Positions 51,300-61,402 of a stretch of 64,000 bases of DNA are shown in pieces. Below the pieces are notes generated by a model. It searched no databases. It worked only from the letters and a program-made list of their open reading frames with translations, and was not told the origin of the DNA. The first letter of the stretch is position 1. Every line of letters begins with the position of its first letter. A program made the translations under genes and the position numbers. Source of the DNA: Geomonas sp. Red32 (GTDB lineage Bacteria; Desulfobacterota; Desulfuromonadia; Geobacterales; Geobacteraceae); the NCBI RefSeq assembly GCF_023652955.1, contig NZ_JAKLOY010000012.1, forward strand, positions 62,001 to 126,000, in the 5' to 3' direction.

Positions 51300-52016
51300 A
51301 TGCCTGGAGTAGCTCGACTTTTCGAAAACAACCGGGCCTGGACCGAGCTGATACATGCCGAGGACCCGGAGTTCTTCCTCAAACTTTCCGAGCAGCAGGC
51401 CCCCGAGTACCTCTGGATCGGCTGCTCCGACAGCCGTGTTCCTGCCAACGAAATTGTCGGCCTGTTGCCGGGCGAGCTCTTCGTCCACCGCAACGTCGCC
51501 AACCTGGTGGTACACACCGACCTCAACTGTCTGGCCGTCATGCAGTACGCGGTGGACATCCTCAAGGTCAAGCACCTCATCGTTTGCGGACACTACGGCT
51601 GCGGCGGCGTCTACGCGGCGCTCAAAAGCATGCGGTTAGGCCTGATCGACAACTGGATCCGCCACCTGCAGGACGTGCGGGTGAAGCACGAGGGGTACCT
51701 CGCCTCCCTCCCGGACGACAACATCCGGTGCGACCGCCTCTGCGAGCTGAACGTGGTGGAGCAGGTCGTCAACGTCTGCCAGACCACGGTGGTCCAGGAC
51801 GCCTGGGCGCGTGGCCAGGAGGTGGCGGTTCACAGCTGGATCTACGGCCTGGCCGACGGCCACCTGAGCAACCTCGGGATGTGCGTGACCGCCATCGACC
51901 AGCTGCCGGACGCCTACGCCAAGGCGATCGACGAGACCACGCGGCGCCAGAGCCCGGAGCGTCACACCCACTCGCACCTCCAGCAGGCGACCGACCCGAC
52001 GCTGAAGAAGAAGTAA
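51300..52016 (+). CDS. Beta-class carbonic anhydrase
   Basis: 238 residues. Zinc ligands are in C-S-D-S-R (about residues 42-46) and H-Y-G-C-G-G (about 98-103). R-N-V-A-N and the L-x-x-x-x-x-x-L-x-V-x-x-I/V-x-V-C-G-H lead-in are also present, so the active site is complete. It interconverts CO2 and bicarbonate in the cytoplasm. The ATG at 51300 follows AAGG; a GTG two codons earlier is less likely. It lies between cbcSTU and the main Ehr operon, transcribed in the same direction as Ehr, but a palindrome-rich gap of 224 bases separates them, so a shared role is only suggested. Confidence 0.92.
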   Translation: MPGVARLFENNRAWTELIHAEDPEFFLKLSEQQAPEYLWIGCSDSRVPANEIVGLLPGELFVHRNVANLVVHTDLNCLAVMQYAVDILKVKHLIVCGHYGCGGVYAALKSMRLGLIDNWIRHLQDVRVKHEGYLASLPDDNIRCDRLCELNVVEQVVNVCQTTVVQDAWARGQEVAVHSWIYGLADGHLSNLGMCVTAIDQLPDAYAKAIDETTRRQSPERHTHSHLQQATDPTLKKK

Positions 52017-52017
52017 A

Positions 52018-52135
52018 AGGTCCCCCCTCCCCTTGAGGGAGGGGGTTAGGGGGTGGGGGAAGCTGCCAACGGAGTACCTCAATGGCACCTTCCCCCCTAC
52101 CCCGCCCCTCCCCCTCAAGGGGGGAGGGGGGACTT
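52018..52135. repeat. Paired REP-like palindromes
   Basis: AGGTCCCCCCTCCCCTTGAG..GGGGGTTAGG (52018-52062) and CCTTCCCCCCTACCCCGCCC..TCAAGGGGGG (52088-52135) in inverse orientation, between the carbonic anhydrase gene and the second HyfB-like gene. Confidence 0.7.
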
Positions 52136-52240
52136 CTGTTGTGCATTATCCTCCGGTGACCGCGCAAGCGGCGGCGAGGGGTGATCTTTATACTACTGGA
52201 GTGGCCGGTTCTCCCGGCCACGGTCGAAAGGCTGATTGCA

Positions 52241-54220
52241 ATGTTTCATGACATGATGCGAGAGCCTGCCCTATGGGTATTGGGCGCGATTGCGGTGGCA
52301 GCTCTCTCCGGAGTCCCGGGTCTATTGTTAAGGCAGGGTAGCCTGGGGCAACGGGTGGCCACCGCCGGCGCGCTGCTCGCCTCGCTTATGGCGCTTCCTG
52401 CCATATCGTACATGCTGACCGCGGGGCTGCGGGCCCGCTACCTCATCGAGTGGAATCTCCCTTTTGGCTCCTGCGAGCTCGCCCTCGATCCCCTCACACT
52501 GATCTTCCTGATTCCGATCTTCCTGGTCTTCGCCGCCGGCTCCCTCTACGCCTGCGGTTACTGGCCCGCCTCCTCGAAACCGGCCAGCGAACCTCCCCTT
52601 ACCTTTTTCTACGGGCTTTTAGCCGCCGCCATGGCGATGGTGGTGGTCTCCCGCAACGGCGCGCTTCTCGTGATGTCGTGGGAGGTGATGGCGCTTTCCG
52701 GCTACTTCCTCATGAGCGCCGAGCACACCGATCCCGAGGTCGGGAAGGCGGGGCTCGTCTACCTGGTGGCGAGCCACCTGGGCGCCGCCTCGCTGCTGGT
52801 CCTCTTCTCGCTGCTGGCCGGAGCCACCGGAAGCTTCCTCTTCCCGGCCGCGGGCTCCCTTCACGTGAGCTCCTCGCTCGCCGCCATCCTCTTCTTCGCC
52901 GCCCTGCTTGGCTTCGGCTCCAAGGCCGGCATCATGCCGCTCCACATCTGGCTCCCCTCCGCTCACGCCAATGCCCCAAGCCACGTCTCGGCCATCCTCT
53001 CCGGCGTCATGCTCAAGATGGGGATCTACGGCATCCTCCGGGTGATCACCTTCTTCCCGGAGCGCCCGCTCTGGTGGGGCGAGCTCCTGGTGGTGGCGGG
53101 CCTCGTCTCGGCGCTGATGGGGATCTGCATCGCCTCGGCCCAGAAGGACATCAAGCGCCTTTTGGCCTACAGCTCCATCGAAAACCTGGGGCTCATCACC
53201 GCCGGGATCGGTGCCGCCCTCTACGGGGAGGCCACCGGCAGCTCCCGGCTCGCCTACCTCGGCATGGCGGGCGCCCTCTTTCACATCCTCAACCACGGCA
53301 TGTTCAAGCCGCTCCTCTTCTTCGGCGCGGGTAGCGTCATGCACGCCACCGGCACCCGGGAGATGGACCGCATGGGGGGACTCTCCTCCCGCATGCCCTG
53401 GAGTACCCTTCTTTCCCTGGCCGGTGCGGTCGCCATCTGCGGGCTTCCCCCCTTCAACGGCTTTGCCAGCGAATTCCTTCTCTACCTCGGCTTCTTCGGG
53501 GAGGCACGCTCGAGCCAGCCGCTCCTGGCCCTGGGAGCCCCGGTGCTCGCGCTGGTCGGCGGGGTCGCCGTCATCTCATTGGTGAAGCTCTTCGGGATCA
53601 CCTTCCTGGGTGCCCCCAGAAGCGAGGGTGCCGCGCATTCCCACGAGTCTCCCGCCTCCATGCTCGTTCCCATGGGAGTGCTGGCGGGGTTGAGCCTCGT
53701 GGGCGGGATCTTCCCCCAGCTCTTTCTTTCGCTGGTAAATCCGGTGGTCGGCGCCCTGGCCTTGGGTGCCCCCGCGGGCTATGCCGCCCCCGTGCGCCCC
53801 ATCGCCCTCACCGCCGCCGGTGCGGCGCTGCCGCTTTTGGCGGGAGCGATCTTTCTCGTCCTGAAGCGGAGGGAATTGGCCTCCCCGCGGGCTACCGGCC
53901 CCACCTGGGGATGCGGCTATCTCGCTCCCGCTCCCCGGATCCAGTACACCGCGAGCTCCTTCGGTCAGCTGATGGGGTCGCTGTCCACCCCGCTCATCCG
54001 GAGCCGGACCAGCCGCGGCACCGTGGCCGGGGTAGCCCCGGTCGAGGCCAGCTTCCGCTACCAGCCGGAGGAGACCCTCCTCGGCAAGGTGGCCATGCCC
54101 GCCTTGCGGGGGGCGGCGACCGTTTCCGCCTTCATCAGGAGGCTCCAGCACGGAGAGGTGCAGATCTACATGCTGTACATCTTCGCGACCCTGTTCGTGC
54201 TTTTGCTGTCGGTCAGGTAG
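52241..54220 (+). CDS. NuoL/HyfB-like proton-translocating subunit, second copy (Ehr complex)
   Basis: 659 residues with about 16 membrane segments. It shares with the first copy S-W-E-V-M-A-L-S-G-Y, S-K-A-G-I-M-P-L-H-I-W-L-P-S-A-H-A, A-T-G-T-R-E-M-D-R-M-G-G-L, P-P-F-N-G-F-A-S-E-F and the tail Q-H-G-E-V-Q-I-Y-M-L-Y. It carries the Glu and Lys residues of antiporter-type proton pumps. The ATG at 52241 is used; an ATG at 52253 is also possible. It heads the six-gene Ehr block, 52 bases before the HyfC-like gene. Confidence 0.88.
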   Translation: MFHDMMREPALWVLGAIAVAALSGVPGLLLRQGSLGQRVATAGALLASLMALPAISYMLTAGLRARYLIEWNLPFGSCELALDPLTLIFLIPIFLVFAAGSLYACGYWPASSKPASEPPLTFFYGLLAAAMAMVVVSRNGALLVMSWEVMALSGYFLMSAEHTDPEVGKAGLVYLVASHLGAASLLVLFSLLAGATGSFLFPAAGSLHVSSSLAAILFFAALLGFGSKAGIMPLHIWLPSAHANAPSHVSAILSGVMLKMGIYGILRVITFFPERPLWWGELLVVAGLVSALMGICIASAQKDIKRLLAYSSIENLGLITAGIGAALYGEATGSSRLAYLGMAGALFHILNHGMFKPLLFFGAGSVMHATGTREMDRMGGLSSRMPWSTLLSLAGAVAICGLPPFNGFASEFLLYLGFFGEARSSQPLLALGAPVLALVGGVAVISLVKLFGITFLGAPRSEGAAHSHESPASMLVPMGVLAGLSLVGGIFPQLFLSLVNPVVGALALGAPAGYAAPVRPIALTAAGAALPLLAGAIFLVLKRRELASPRATGPTWGCGYLAPAPRIQYTASSFGQLMGSLSTPLIRSRTSRGTVAGVAPVEASFRYQPEETLLGKVAMPALRGAATVSAFIRRLQHGEVQIYMLYIFATLFVLLLSVR

Positions 54221-54272
54221 CTGGTCCTTAAGCAGTCCGTGTTTTTTGAAAACCAATGTCTGGAGACGTGAC

Positions 54273-55181
54273 ATGATCGATACCATCGTTCACATGGTAC
54301 TGGTCCTCGCGATGCCGCCGCTGCTCATCGGCGTCATCGCCAAGACCAAGGCACTGTTTGCGGGAAGGGTAGGGGCACCGGTGCTGCAGCCATACTACGA
54401 TCTCGGCAGGCTGATGAGGAAGGGGGTCGTGATCAGCGACACCACCAGCTGGGTCTTCAAGGCCGGCCCCGTGGTGACCCTGGCCGCTACCCTTTTCGCC
54501 GCCCTGCTGATCCCGCTCGGCAAGCATCCCGCCCCGGTCGCCTTCGAAGGGGACATGATCCTCTTCGCCTACCTCTTCGCCCTGGGGCGCTTCTTCACCA
54601 CCGCCGCCGCGCTCGACACCGGCTCCGCCTTCGAGGGGATGGGGGCCGCCCGCGAGGTCACCTTCTCCTGCCTCGCCGAGCCGACCATCTTCTTCGCCCT
54701 GATCACGCTGACCAGGCTCTCCGGCACCATGTCGCTCACCCCGATGCTCCAGAGCGTCACCCTCACGGTCTGGACCGGGACCGGCGCTTCGCTCCTGCTG
54801 ATGCTCTTCGGCCTCTTCGTGGTCCTTCTGGCCGAGAACTCCCGCATCCCCTTCGACGACCCCAACACCCATCTCGAGCTCACCATGATTCACGAGGTGA
54901 TGGTGCTCGACCACTCCGGTCCCTACTTCGGCTGCATCCTCTACGGCGCCGCCCTCAAGCTCTACCTGATGGGAGCCCTCTTCGCCAACATCGCCATCCC
55001 CTTCTCCGGGGGGGATCCCTACCTCGACTGGCTGATCTTCGGCCTCTCCATGCTGGCGCTGGCGGTCGGGGTGGGCGTGGTCGAATCGGTGATGGCCCGT
55101 CTGAAACTGATCCGCGTTCCCCAGCTTCTGGTGGCGGCCATGATCCTGACCGCCTTCTCGCTGGTCCTGGTTGTGAGGTGA
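54273..55181 (+). CDS. HyfC/NuoH-like membrane subunit (Ehr complex)
   Basis: 302 residues with about eight membrane segments. NuoH/HyfC-family features are the early P-P-L-L-I-G-V-I-A-K-T-K-A-L-F-A-G-R-x-G-A-P, Q-P-Y-Y-D-L-G-R-L-M-R-K, E-N-S-R-I-P-F-D-D-P-N-T-H-L-E-L-T-M-I-H-E (the conserved acidic quinone-site region in complex I) and the C-terminal R-x-P. It is the subunit that links the soluble arm to the antiporter-like subunits. TGGAG precedes the ATG at 54273. Next gene after 4 bases. Confidence 0.92.
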   Translation: MIDTIVHMVLVLAMPPLLIGVIAKTKALFAGRVGAPVLQPYYDLGRLMRKGVVISDTTSWVFKAGPVVTLAATLFAALLIPLGKHPAPVAFEGDMILFAYLFALGRFFTTAAALDTGSAFEGMGAAREVTFSCLAEPTIFFALITLTRLSGTMSLTPMLQSVTLTVWTGTGASLLLMLFGLFVVLLAENSRIPFDDPNTHLELTMIHEVMVLDHSGPYFGCILYGAALKLYLMGALFANIAIPFSGGDPYLDWLIFGLSMLALAVGVGVVESVMARLKLIRVPQLLVAAMILTAFSLVLVVR

Positions 55182-55185
55182 TGAC

Positions 55186-55827
55186 ATGAGTTCCCTGGCC
55201 GACCAGCTCCTCGTCCTTTGTCTGTTGATCAACTTCGCCGTGCTCGGCACGAGCCGCCTCGCCTTCTCGGTCCGCGCGGTGGCCCTGCAGGGGGTGCTCC
55301 TCGGGGTGCTACCCGCCCTGGTGCACCCCTTCTCCTGGCACCTGGCCCTCATCGTGGTGAGCATCATGGCGGTCAAGGGTGCCGTCATCCCGGCCCTGAT
55401 CATCAACGCGATCAAGCGCGCCGAGATCCAGCGCGAGTTCGTCCCCTTCATCGGCTACATTCCGTCGCTGGTCCTGGGGGCGCTCCTCACCTCGCTCGCC
55501 TTCATCTTCGCCGCCAAGCTCCCCCTGGCCCCCGAGCACGCCGGACTCCTCGTCGTCCCCGCCTCGCTGGCCACCCTCATGTCCGGCTTCCTGGTCCTCA
55601 TGGGAAGACGCAAGGCGATCTCGCAGGTCATCGGCTACCTCCTGATGGAGAACGGCATCTTCATCTTCGGCCTCCTGCTGGCCGATGCCATGCCGGTCAT
55701 GGTCGAGGCCGGCGCCCTTCTCGACCTTTTGGTCGGCGTCTTCGTCATGGGGATCGTCATCAACCACATCAGCCGCGAGTTCTCCACCCTCGACACCTCG
55801 CGGCTGTCGGCACTGCGGGAGGAATAA
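55186..55827 (+). CDS. HyfE/NuoK-like membrane subunit (Ehr complex)
   Basis: 213 residues, six to seven membrane segments, of the hydrogenase-4 component E type, a long NuoK relative. Features are the V-R-A-V-A-L-Q-G-V start, V-K-G-A-V-I-P-A-L, and M-E-N-G-I-F-I-F-G, where the Glu matches the conserved NuoK-type membrane glutamate. GAGGTGATGAC precedes the ATG. It is separated from the HyfF-like gene by one base. Confidence 0.9.
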   Translation: MSSLADQLLVLCLLINFAVLGTSRLAFSVRAVALQGVLLGVLPALVHPFSWHLALIVVSIMAVKGAVIPALIINAIKRAEIQREFVPFIGYIPSLVLGALLTSLAFIFAAKLPLAPEHAGLLVVPASLATLMSGFLVLMGRRKAISQVIGYLLMENGIFIFGLLLADAMPVMVEAGALLDLLVGVFVMGIVINHISREFSTLDTSRLSALREE

Positions 55828-55828
55828 C

Positions 55829-57261
<1,433 letters not shown>

Positions 57262-57265
<4 letters not shown>

Positions 57266-58773
57266 ACCGGCCGTACCGGATGCTGCAAAACGGCGAGGCG
57301 GTGCCCCGCCGGGAGATTCCCGAGCTCTCCCTCGAGCGGTTCCAGCAGGAGCTTTTGGGCGGGATCGAGGACGGCTGGCGGGTTGTTTCCTACTTCGGCG
57401 CTGCCGAGGGGAATGCGGTCCGGCTCTACGCGGTCCTCTCCGAGAAGATGGAGGGTGTCCTCGGGGTGATGACCGCCCTGGCGACTGCCCGGGAGATCCC
57501 GACCCTCACCCCGTACGCGCCGCAGCTCCACCTCTTCGAGCGGGAGATCGCCGAGCAGTTCGGCCTTGTCATCGAGGATCACCCCTGGTTCAAGCCGGTC
57601 CGTTTCGCACCGCCCCTTGCCACCCCGCTGGGGGCTTCGGCCGGGAAGACTCCCAAAATCGGCCTGATGGACTTTTACCGTGTCGAAGGCACCGAGATTC
57701 ACGAGGTGGCGGTAGGGCCGGTCCACGCCGGCATCATCGAGCCGGGGCATTTCCGGTTCCAGTGTTTCGGGGAGGAGGTCCTCCACCTGGAGATCTCGCT
57801 CGGGTACCAGCACCGCGCCGTCGAGCGCCTGGTGCAGGGGCCGCTCACCGCCGTCACCCGGAAAAGGATGGAGACGGTGGCGGGCGATACCACCATCGGC
57901 CACGGCACCGCCCACACCATGGTGGTGGAGGCGCTCGGCGGCGGCCGGGTCCCGGCCCGGGCCCAGGCGATCCGGGCCGTTGCCCTGGAGCTCGAGCGGC
58001 TCGCCAACCATACCGGCGACCTGGGTGCCATCTCCGGCGACGTCGGCTACCTCCCGACCGCCTCCTTCTGCGGGAGGATCCGGGGTGACTTCCTCAACCT
58101 GACCGCCGAGCTCTGCGGCAACCGCTTCGGGCGCGACCTGGTCGTACCGGGAGGGGTCGCCTTCGACGTGAGCGGGGATCTCGCCGGGAAGATGGCCGGC
58201 CGTCTCCAGAAAGCCTTCGACGACGTCGCCAATGCCGTCGATCTCCTCTGGGAGACCCCGTCGGTGATGGCGAGGCTCGAGGGGACCGGGGTGGTGAGCG
58301 GGGAGACCGCGCTGGAGATCGGCATGGTCGGTCCCGCCGCCCGTGCCAGCGGCTTGAACCGCGACATCCGGCGCGACCATCCGTTCGGGATCTACGCCAT
58401 GAGCCACATCCCGGTGGAGACCGCCCGCGCGGGGGACGTCTACGCGAGGACGCTCGTCCGCTGGCTGGAGGTGGAGAAATCGGTGGAGTTCATCCAGGAA
58501 CAGCTGACCCACCTCCCCGGGGTGGCCTTTCAGTACCCGGCCGGCGCCATCGCCGGCGACTCCCTGGCGGTCGCCCTCACCGAGGGGTGGCGCGGCGAGA
58601 TCTGCCACGTCGGGATCACCGACGAGCGCGGGGGCTTCGCCCGTTACAAAATCACCGATCCCTCCTTCCACAACTGGACCGGGCTCGCCATGGCCTTGCG
58701 GGAAGGGCAGATCTCCGATTTCCCCCTCTGCAACAAGAGCTTCAATCTCTCGTACTGCGGCTTCGATCTGTAA
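57262..58773 (+). CDS. ehrL: Hydrogenase large subunit-like protein without the L1 NiFe ligands (Ehr)
   Basis: 503 residues. The N-terminal part (1-110) matches the NuoC/HyfG-type domain (P-Q-L-H-L-F-E-R-E-I-A-E-Q-F-G), and the rest the NuoD/HycE-type domain (H-F-R-F-Q-C-F-G-E-E-V-L-H-L-E-I, G-Y-Q-H-R-A-V-E-R-L). Where NiFe enzymes read R-x-C-G-x-C, this protein reads E-T-V-A207-G-D-T210-T, so both L1 cysteines are absent. The C-terminal pair is C490-N-K-S493, with only the first Cys, and a separate C499 follows. Hydrogen chemistry is therefore not expected. This matches Ehr complexes described for Geobacter and other anaerobes. No hydrogenase maturation genes are nearby. Confidence 0.9.
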
Positions 58774-58785
58774 GGAGCACCGTCT

Positions 58786-59544
58786 ATGATAAAAGCCATC
58801 CTGGCCCGCCTGAAGCAGGGGCACCGGACCACCACCTATCCCGATCAGCCGGCTACCCTTCCCGAGCGCTTCCGGGGGTACCCCGAGCTGAACGCCACGG
58901 TCTGCCCGCCGGACTGCCGGGTCTGCGCCGACCTCTGCCCGGTGGGGGCCATCGGCTGTGGCGGCAAGCTCTCTATCGACCTCGGCAAGTGCCTCTTCTG
59001 TCCCGACTGCGCGGAGATGTGCCCCCATGGCGGCATTACCCACACCACCGACCCCCGCCTGGCCGTCAACCGCCGCGAAGACCTGGTGGTAGCGGCGGGG
59101 GAGGAGCGCCGCCTCGCCCAGGCGCTGGAGAAGAAGATGCTCTCCCTCTTCGGGCGCTCCCTCAAGTTCCGTTCCGTGGTAGCCGGCGGTTGCAACGCCT
59201 GCGAGGCGGACACCAACGTCCTCTCCACCATCGGCTGGGACATCGGCCGCTTCGGACTGCAGTTCGTGGCCTCCCCGCGCCACGCCGACGGGCTCTGGGT
59301 GACCGGGCCGGTGACCGAGAACATGCGGGAGGCGCTCATGCTCACCTACGAGGCGATCCCCGCCCCCAAGATCGTGGTCGCCTGCGGAGCCTGCGCCATC
59401 AACGGCGGCCCCTTCATCGGTTCCCCGGCCGCCCACGACGGCGTCGAGGGACTCCTCCCGGTCGATCTCTACATCCCCGGCTGTCCTCCCCATCCCATCA
59501 CCATTCTCGATGGTTTGCTCAGGCTGCTGGACAGGATGGAGTAG
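58786..59544 (+). CDS. ehrS: NuoB/HyfI-like small subunit fused to a two-cluster ferredoxin domain (Ehr)
   Basis: 252 residues. Residues 40-51 hold C40-x3-C44-x2-C47-x3-C51-P, and 69-79 hold C69-x2-C72-x2-C75-x3-C79-P, two 4Fe-4S clusters. The NuoB-like domain follows with C136, C139 (G-G-C-N-A-C-E-A-D), C203 (G-A-C-A-I-N-G-G) and C233 (G-C-P-P-H-P), the proximal cluster ligands. All are intact, in contrast to the large subunit. The fusion of HyfH-like and HyfI-like parts saves one gene. It ends the operon; cysteine synthase begins 72 bases later. Confidence 0.92.
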   Translation: MIKAILARLKQGHRTTTYPDQPATLPERFRGYPELNATVCPPDCRVCADLCPVGAIGCGGKLSIDLGKCLFCPDCAEMCPHGGITHTTDPRLAVNRREDLVVAAGEERRLAQALEKKMLSLFGRSLKFRSVVAGGCNACEADTNVLSTIGWDIGRFGLQFVASPRHADGLWVTGPVTENMREALMLTYEAIPAPKIVVACGACAINGGPFIGSPAAHDGVEGLLPVDLYIPGCPPHPITILDGLLRLLDRME

Positions 59545-59616
59545 CTCGTGCTAATCTGCGCGACGTTCTGCCGTTGAGGCGGCAGCGCTTCCATTCCATT
59601 TGCTAGTGAGGCACAC

Positions 59617-60531
59617 ATGAAAGGTCAAAGTCTCCTTGATGCCATAGGGGGCACCCCGCTGGTCGCGGTCGCCCTGAGCGGAAAGCCCGGCGTCCGCATC
59701 CTGGCGAAACTCGAGGGGAACAATCCCGGGGGATCCGTCAAGGACCGTCCCGCCCGCCAGATGATCCTGGCCGCCGAAGAAAGCGGAGAGCTCACCCCGG
59801 ACAAGGTGATCCTCGAACCGACCTCCGGCAACACCGGCATCGCCCTCGCCATGATCGCCGCCGCCCGCGGCTACCGGATAAAACTCTGCATGCCCGCCTG
59901 CGTGAGCATGGAGAGGCGGAGCGTCCTCGAGGCCTACGGGGCCGAGATCGTGCTGTCCCCCGGCTGCGAGGCCACCGACGGCGCCATCCGGCTCGCCCAC
60001 AAGATCCTCGCCGAGGATCCCGAGAAATACTACATGCCCAACCAGTACGCCAATCCCAACAACGTGCTGGCCCACTACAAGACCACCGGTCCCGAGATCT
60101 GGGAACAGACCGCCGGGAAGGTGACCCACGTGGTGGGAGGGATCGGCACCAGCGGCACCGTGATGGGGCTCTCCAAGTTCTTCAGGGAGAAGTCTCCGGC
60201 GGTCGAGATCGTGGCGGTCGAACCGGTGCTGGGGCACAAGGTCCAGGGCCTGAAGAACATGAAAGAGGCCATCGTCCCGCCGATCTACGACCCCACCGCC
60301 TACGACCGCAAACTGGTCATCGAAGACGACGACGCCTTCGAGACCGCCCGTCTGCTGGCCCACCAGCACGGCATCTTCTGCGGGATGTCCGGCGGCGCGG
60401 CCATGGCCGGGGCCATGAAGGTGGCGGCCGGTATCGACTCCGGCACCGTGGTGGTCATCATCCCCGACCGTGGCGATCGTTACCTGAGCACCAACCTCTT
60501 CAAGTCCATGTGCGCCGACTGCCCCCCCTGA
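59617..60531 (+). CDS. Cysteine synthase (O-acetylserine sulfhydrylase, CysM/CysK type)
   Basis: 304 residues, fold type II PLP enzyme. The PLP lysine is in G-G-S-V-K-D-R-P-A (about residue 42), with E-P-T-S-G-N-T-G-I-A (about 68-77) and G-G-I-G-T-S-G-T (about 170-177) for phosphate binding. The length, the N-P-G-G-S-V-K-D-R start and the C-terminal C-A-D-C-P-P fit the short CysM/CysK type. It makes cysteine from O-acetylserine and sulfide. No cysE is adjacent. Confidence 0.92.
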   Translation: MKGQSLLDAIGGTPLVAVALSGKPGVRILAKLEGNNPGGSVKDRPARQMILAAEESGELTPDKVILEPTSGNTGIALAMIAAARGYRIKLCMPACVSMERRSVLEAYGAEIVLSPGCEATDGAIRLAHKILAEDPEKYYMPNQYANPNNVLAHYKTTGPEIWEQTAGKVTHVVGGIGTSGTVMGLSKFFREKSPAVEIVAVEPVLGHKVQGLKNMKEAIVPPIYDPTAYDRKLVIEDDDAFETARLLAHQHGIFCGMSGGAAMAGAMKVAAGIDSGTVVVIIPDRGDRYLSTNLFKSMCADCPP

Positions 60532-60703
60532 CGCCACCGTTGCCCCTCGCACCCCGCGCCCCGCGGGGGCGGGCCGTGGCCAGCGTCGTTAGCAGCTCAA
60601 CTTTTACCGTCTCTCCCCGCCTCCCGTCATCACCGGGAGGTTGGGCCTGCCCGGAATCCATTCGCGCAGGCAAGGGGGAGGGTGGGTTCCGGAGGTACTG
60701 ACC

Positions 60704-61183
60704 ATGAACCGTCTCTTCCCCCTGATTCTCGCTGGAGCCCTCCTCTTCCTGGTGGCCGGTTGCGCCTCTAAAGAGGCCGTGAAGAAGGATGCCAAGTCGT
60801 ATCCCTTCCGTCACAAGGGGTACAGTTTCAAGATCGCCTGGGAGCTCGTTCCCGGTCACGACGGCGTGGCGGTCCAGGGCCTGATGCAGAACATCACCCT
60901 CCGCAAGGTCGAGGACATGGAGGTCACCGCCACCTTGCTGCGCGGCGCCAACGACGAGGTGGCCGAGGGGCAGACCTACGTGCTCGGCTCGCTCAAGGAC
61001 GGGGAATCCACCGATTTCGACCTCTACCTCCCCAAGGCGGTCATTACCCCCGGCGACCGTCTCGCCTTCCGCATCAAGTACATGGTGCCCGGTGCCGCCG
61101 GTTACACCTGGGCGACCAACGTCGTCACCGACGCCAAGACCGGTGCCGCCATCGTCCCGGACAACGAAACGACCTCCGAGTAG
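60704..61183 (+). CDS. Outer membrane-type lipoprotein with FxLYD-like beta domain
   Basis: 159 residues. The signal peptide ends with L-V-A-G-C (Cys about 20), a lipobox. The mature protein is all beta: F-K-I-A-W-E-L-V-P, G-L-M-Q-N-I-T-L-R, M-E-V-T-A-T-L-L, E-S-T-D-F-D-L-Y-L-P, consistent with an FxLYD/immunoglobulin-like fold. No enzyme motif is present. GGAGG lies before the ATG at 60704, which is chosen over an upstream in-frame start. Function unknown. Confidence 0.7.
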   Translation: MNRLFPLILAGALLFLVAGCASKEAVKKDAKSYPFRHKGYSFKIAWELVPGHDGVAVQGLMQNITLRKVEDMEVTATLLRGANDEVAEGQTYVLGSLKDGESTDFDLYLPKAVITPGDRLAFRIKYMVPGAAGYTWATNVVTDAKTGAAIVPDNETTSE

Positions 61184-61402
61184 TCCGGCTTTCGATCGAT
61201 TCGGGTCCGCCAAACGGTGCCCCCTCCCTCCGGTCCACCCCATCTCGTACCGGGAGAAGGCCGCAGGGAGGGAGCTTTTCTCATCTTCTGGTTGCGTCCT
61301 GCCCAACTCGCCGGTACCATTGTGTATGTCGTCACCTCGCCGGTCTCATGAAGTGATCCGACACCATCTTCCCAACCAGTTCCCCATTTGAAAGGAGTAC
61401 CA

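Noticed and set aside
51300-54220. DabAB/MpsAB inorganic carbon pump made of the carbonic anhydrase and HyfB-like subunit
   Set aside because: The anhydrase is an ordinary beta-class enzyme without the large DabA form, and the HyfB-like protein belongs with the Ehr subunits.
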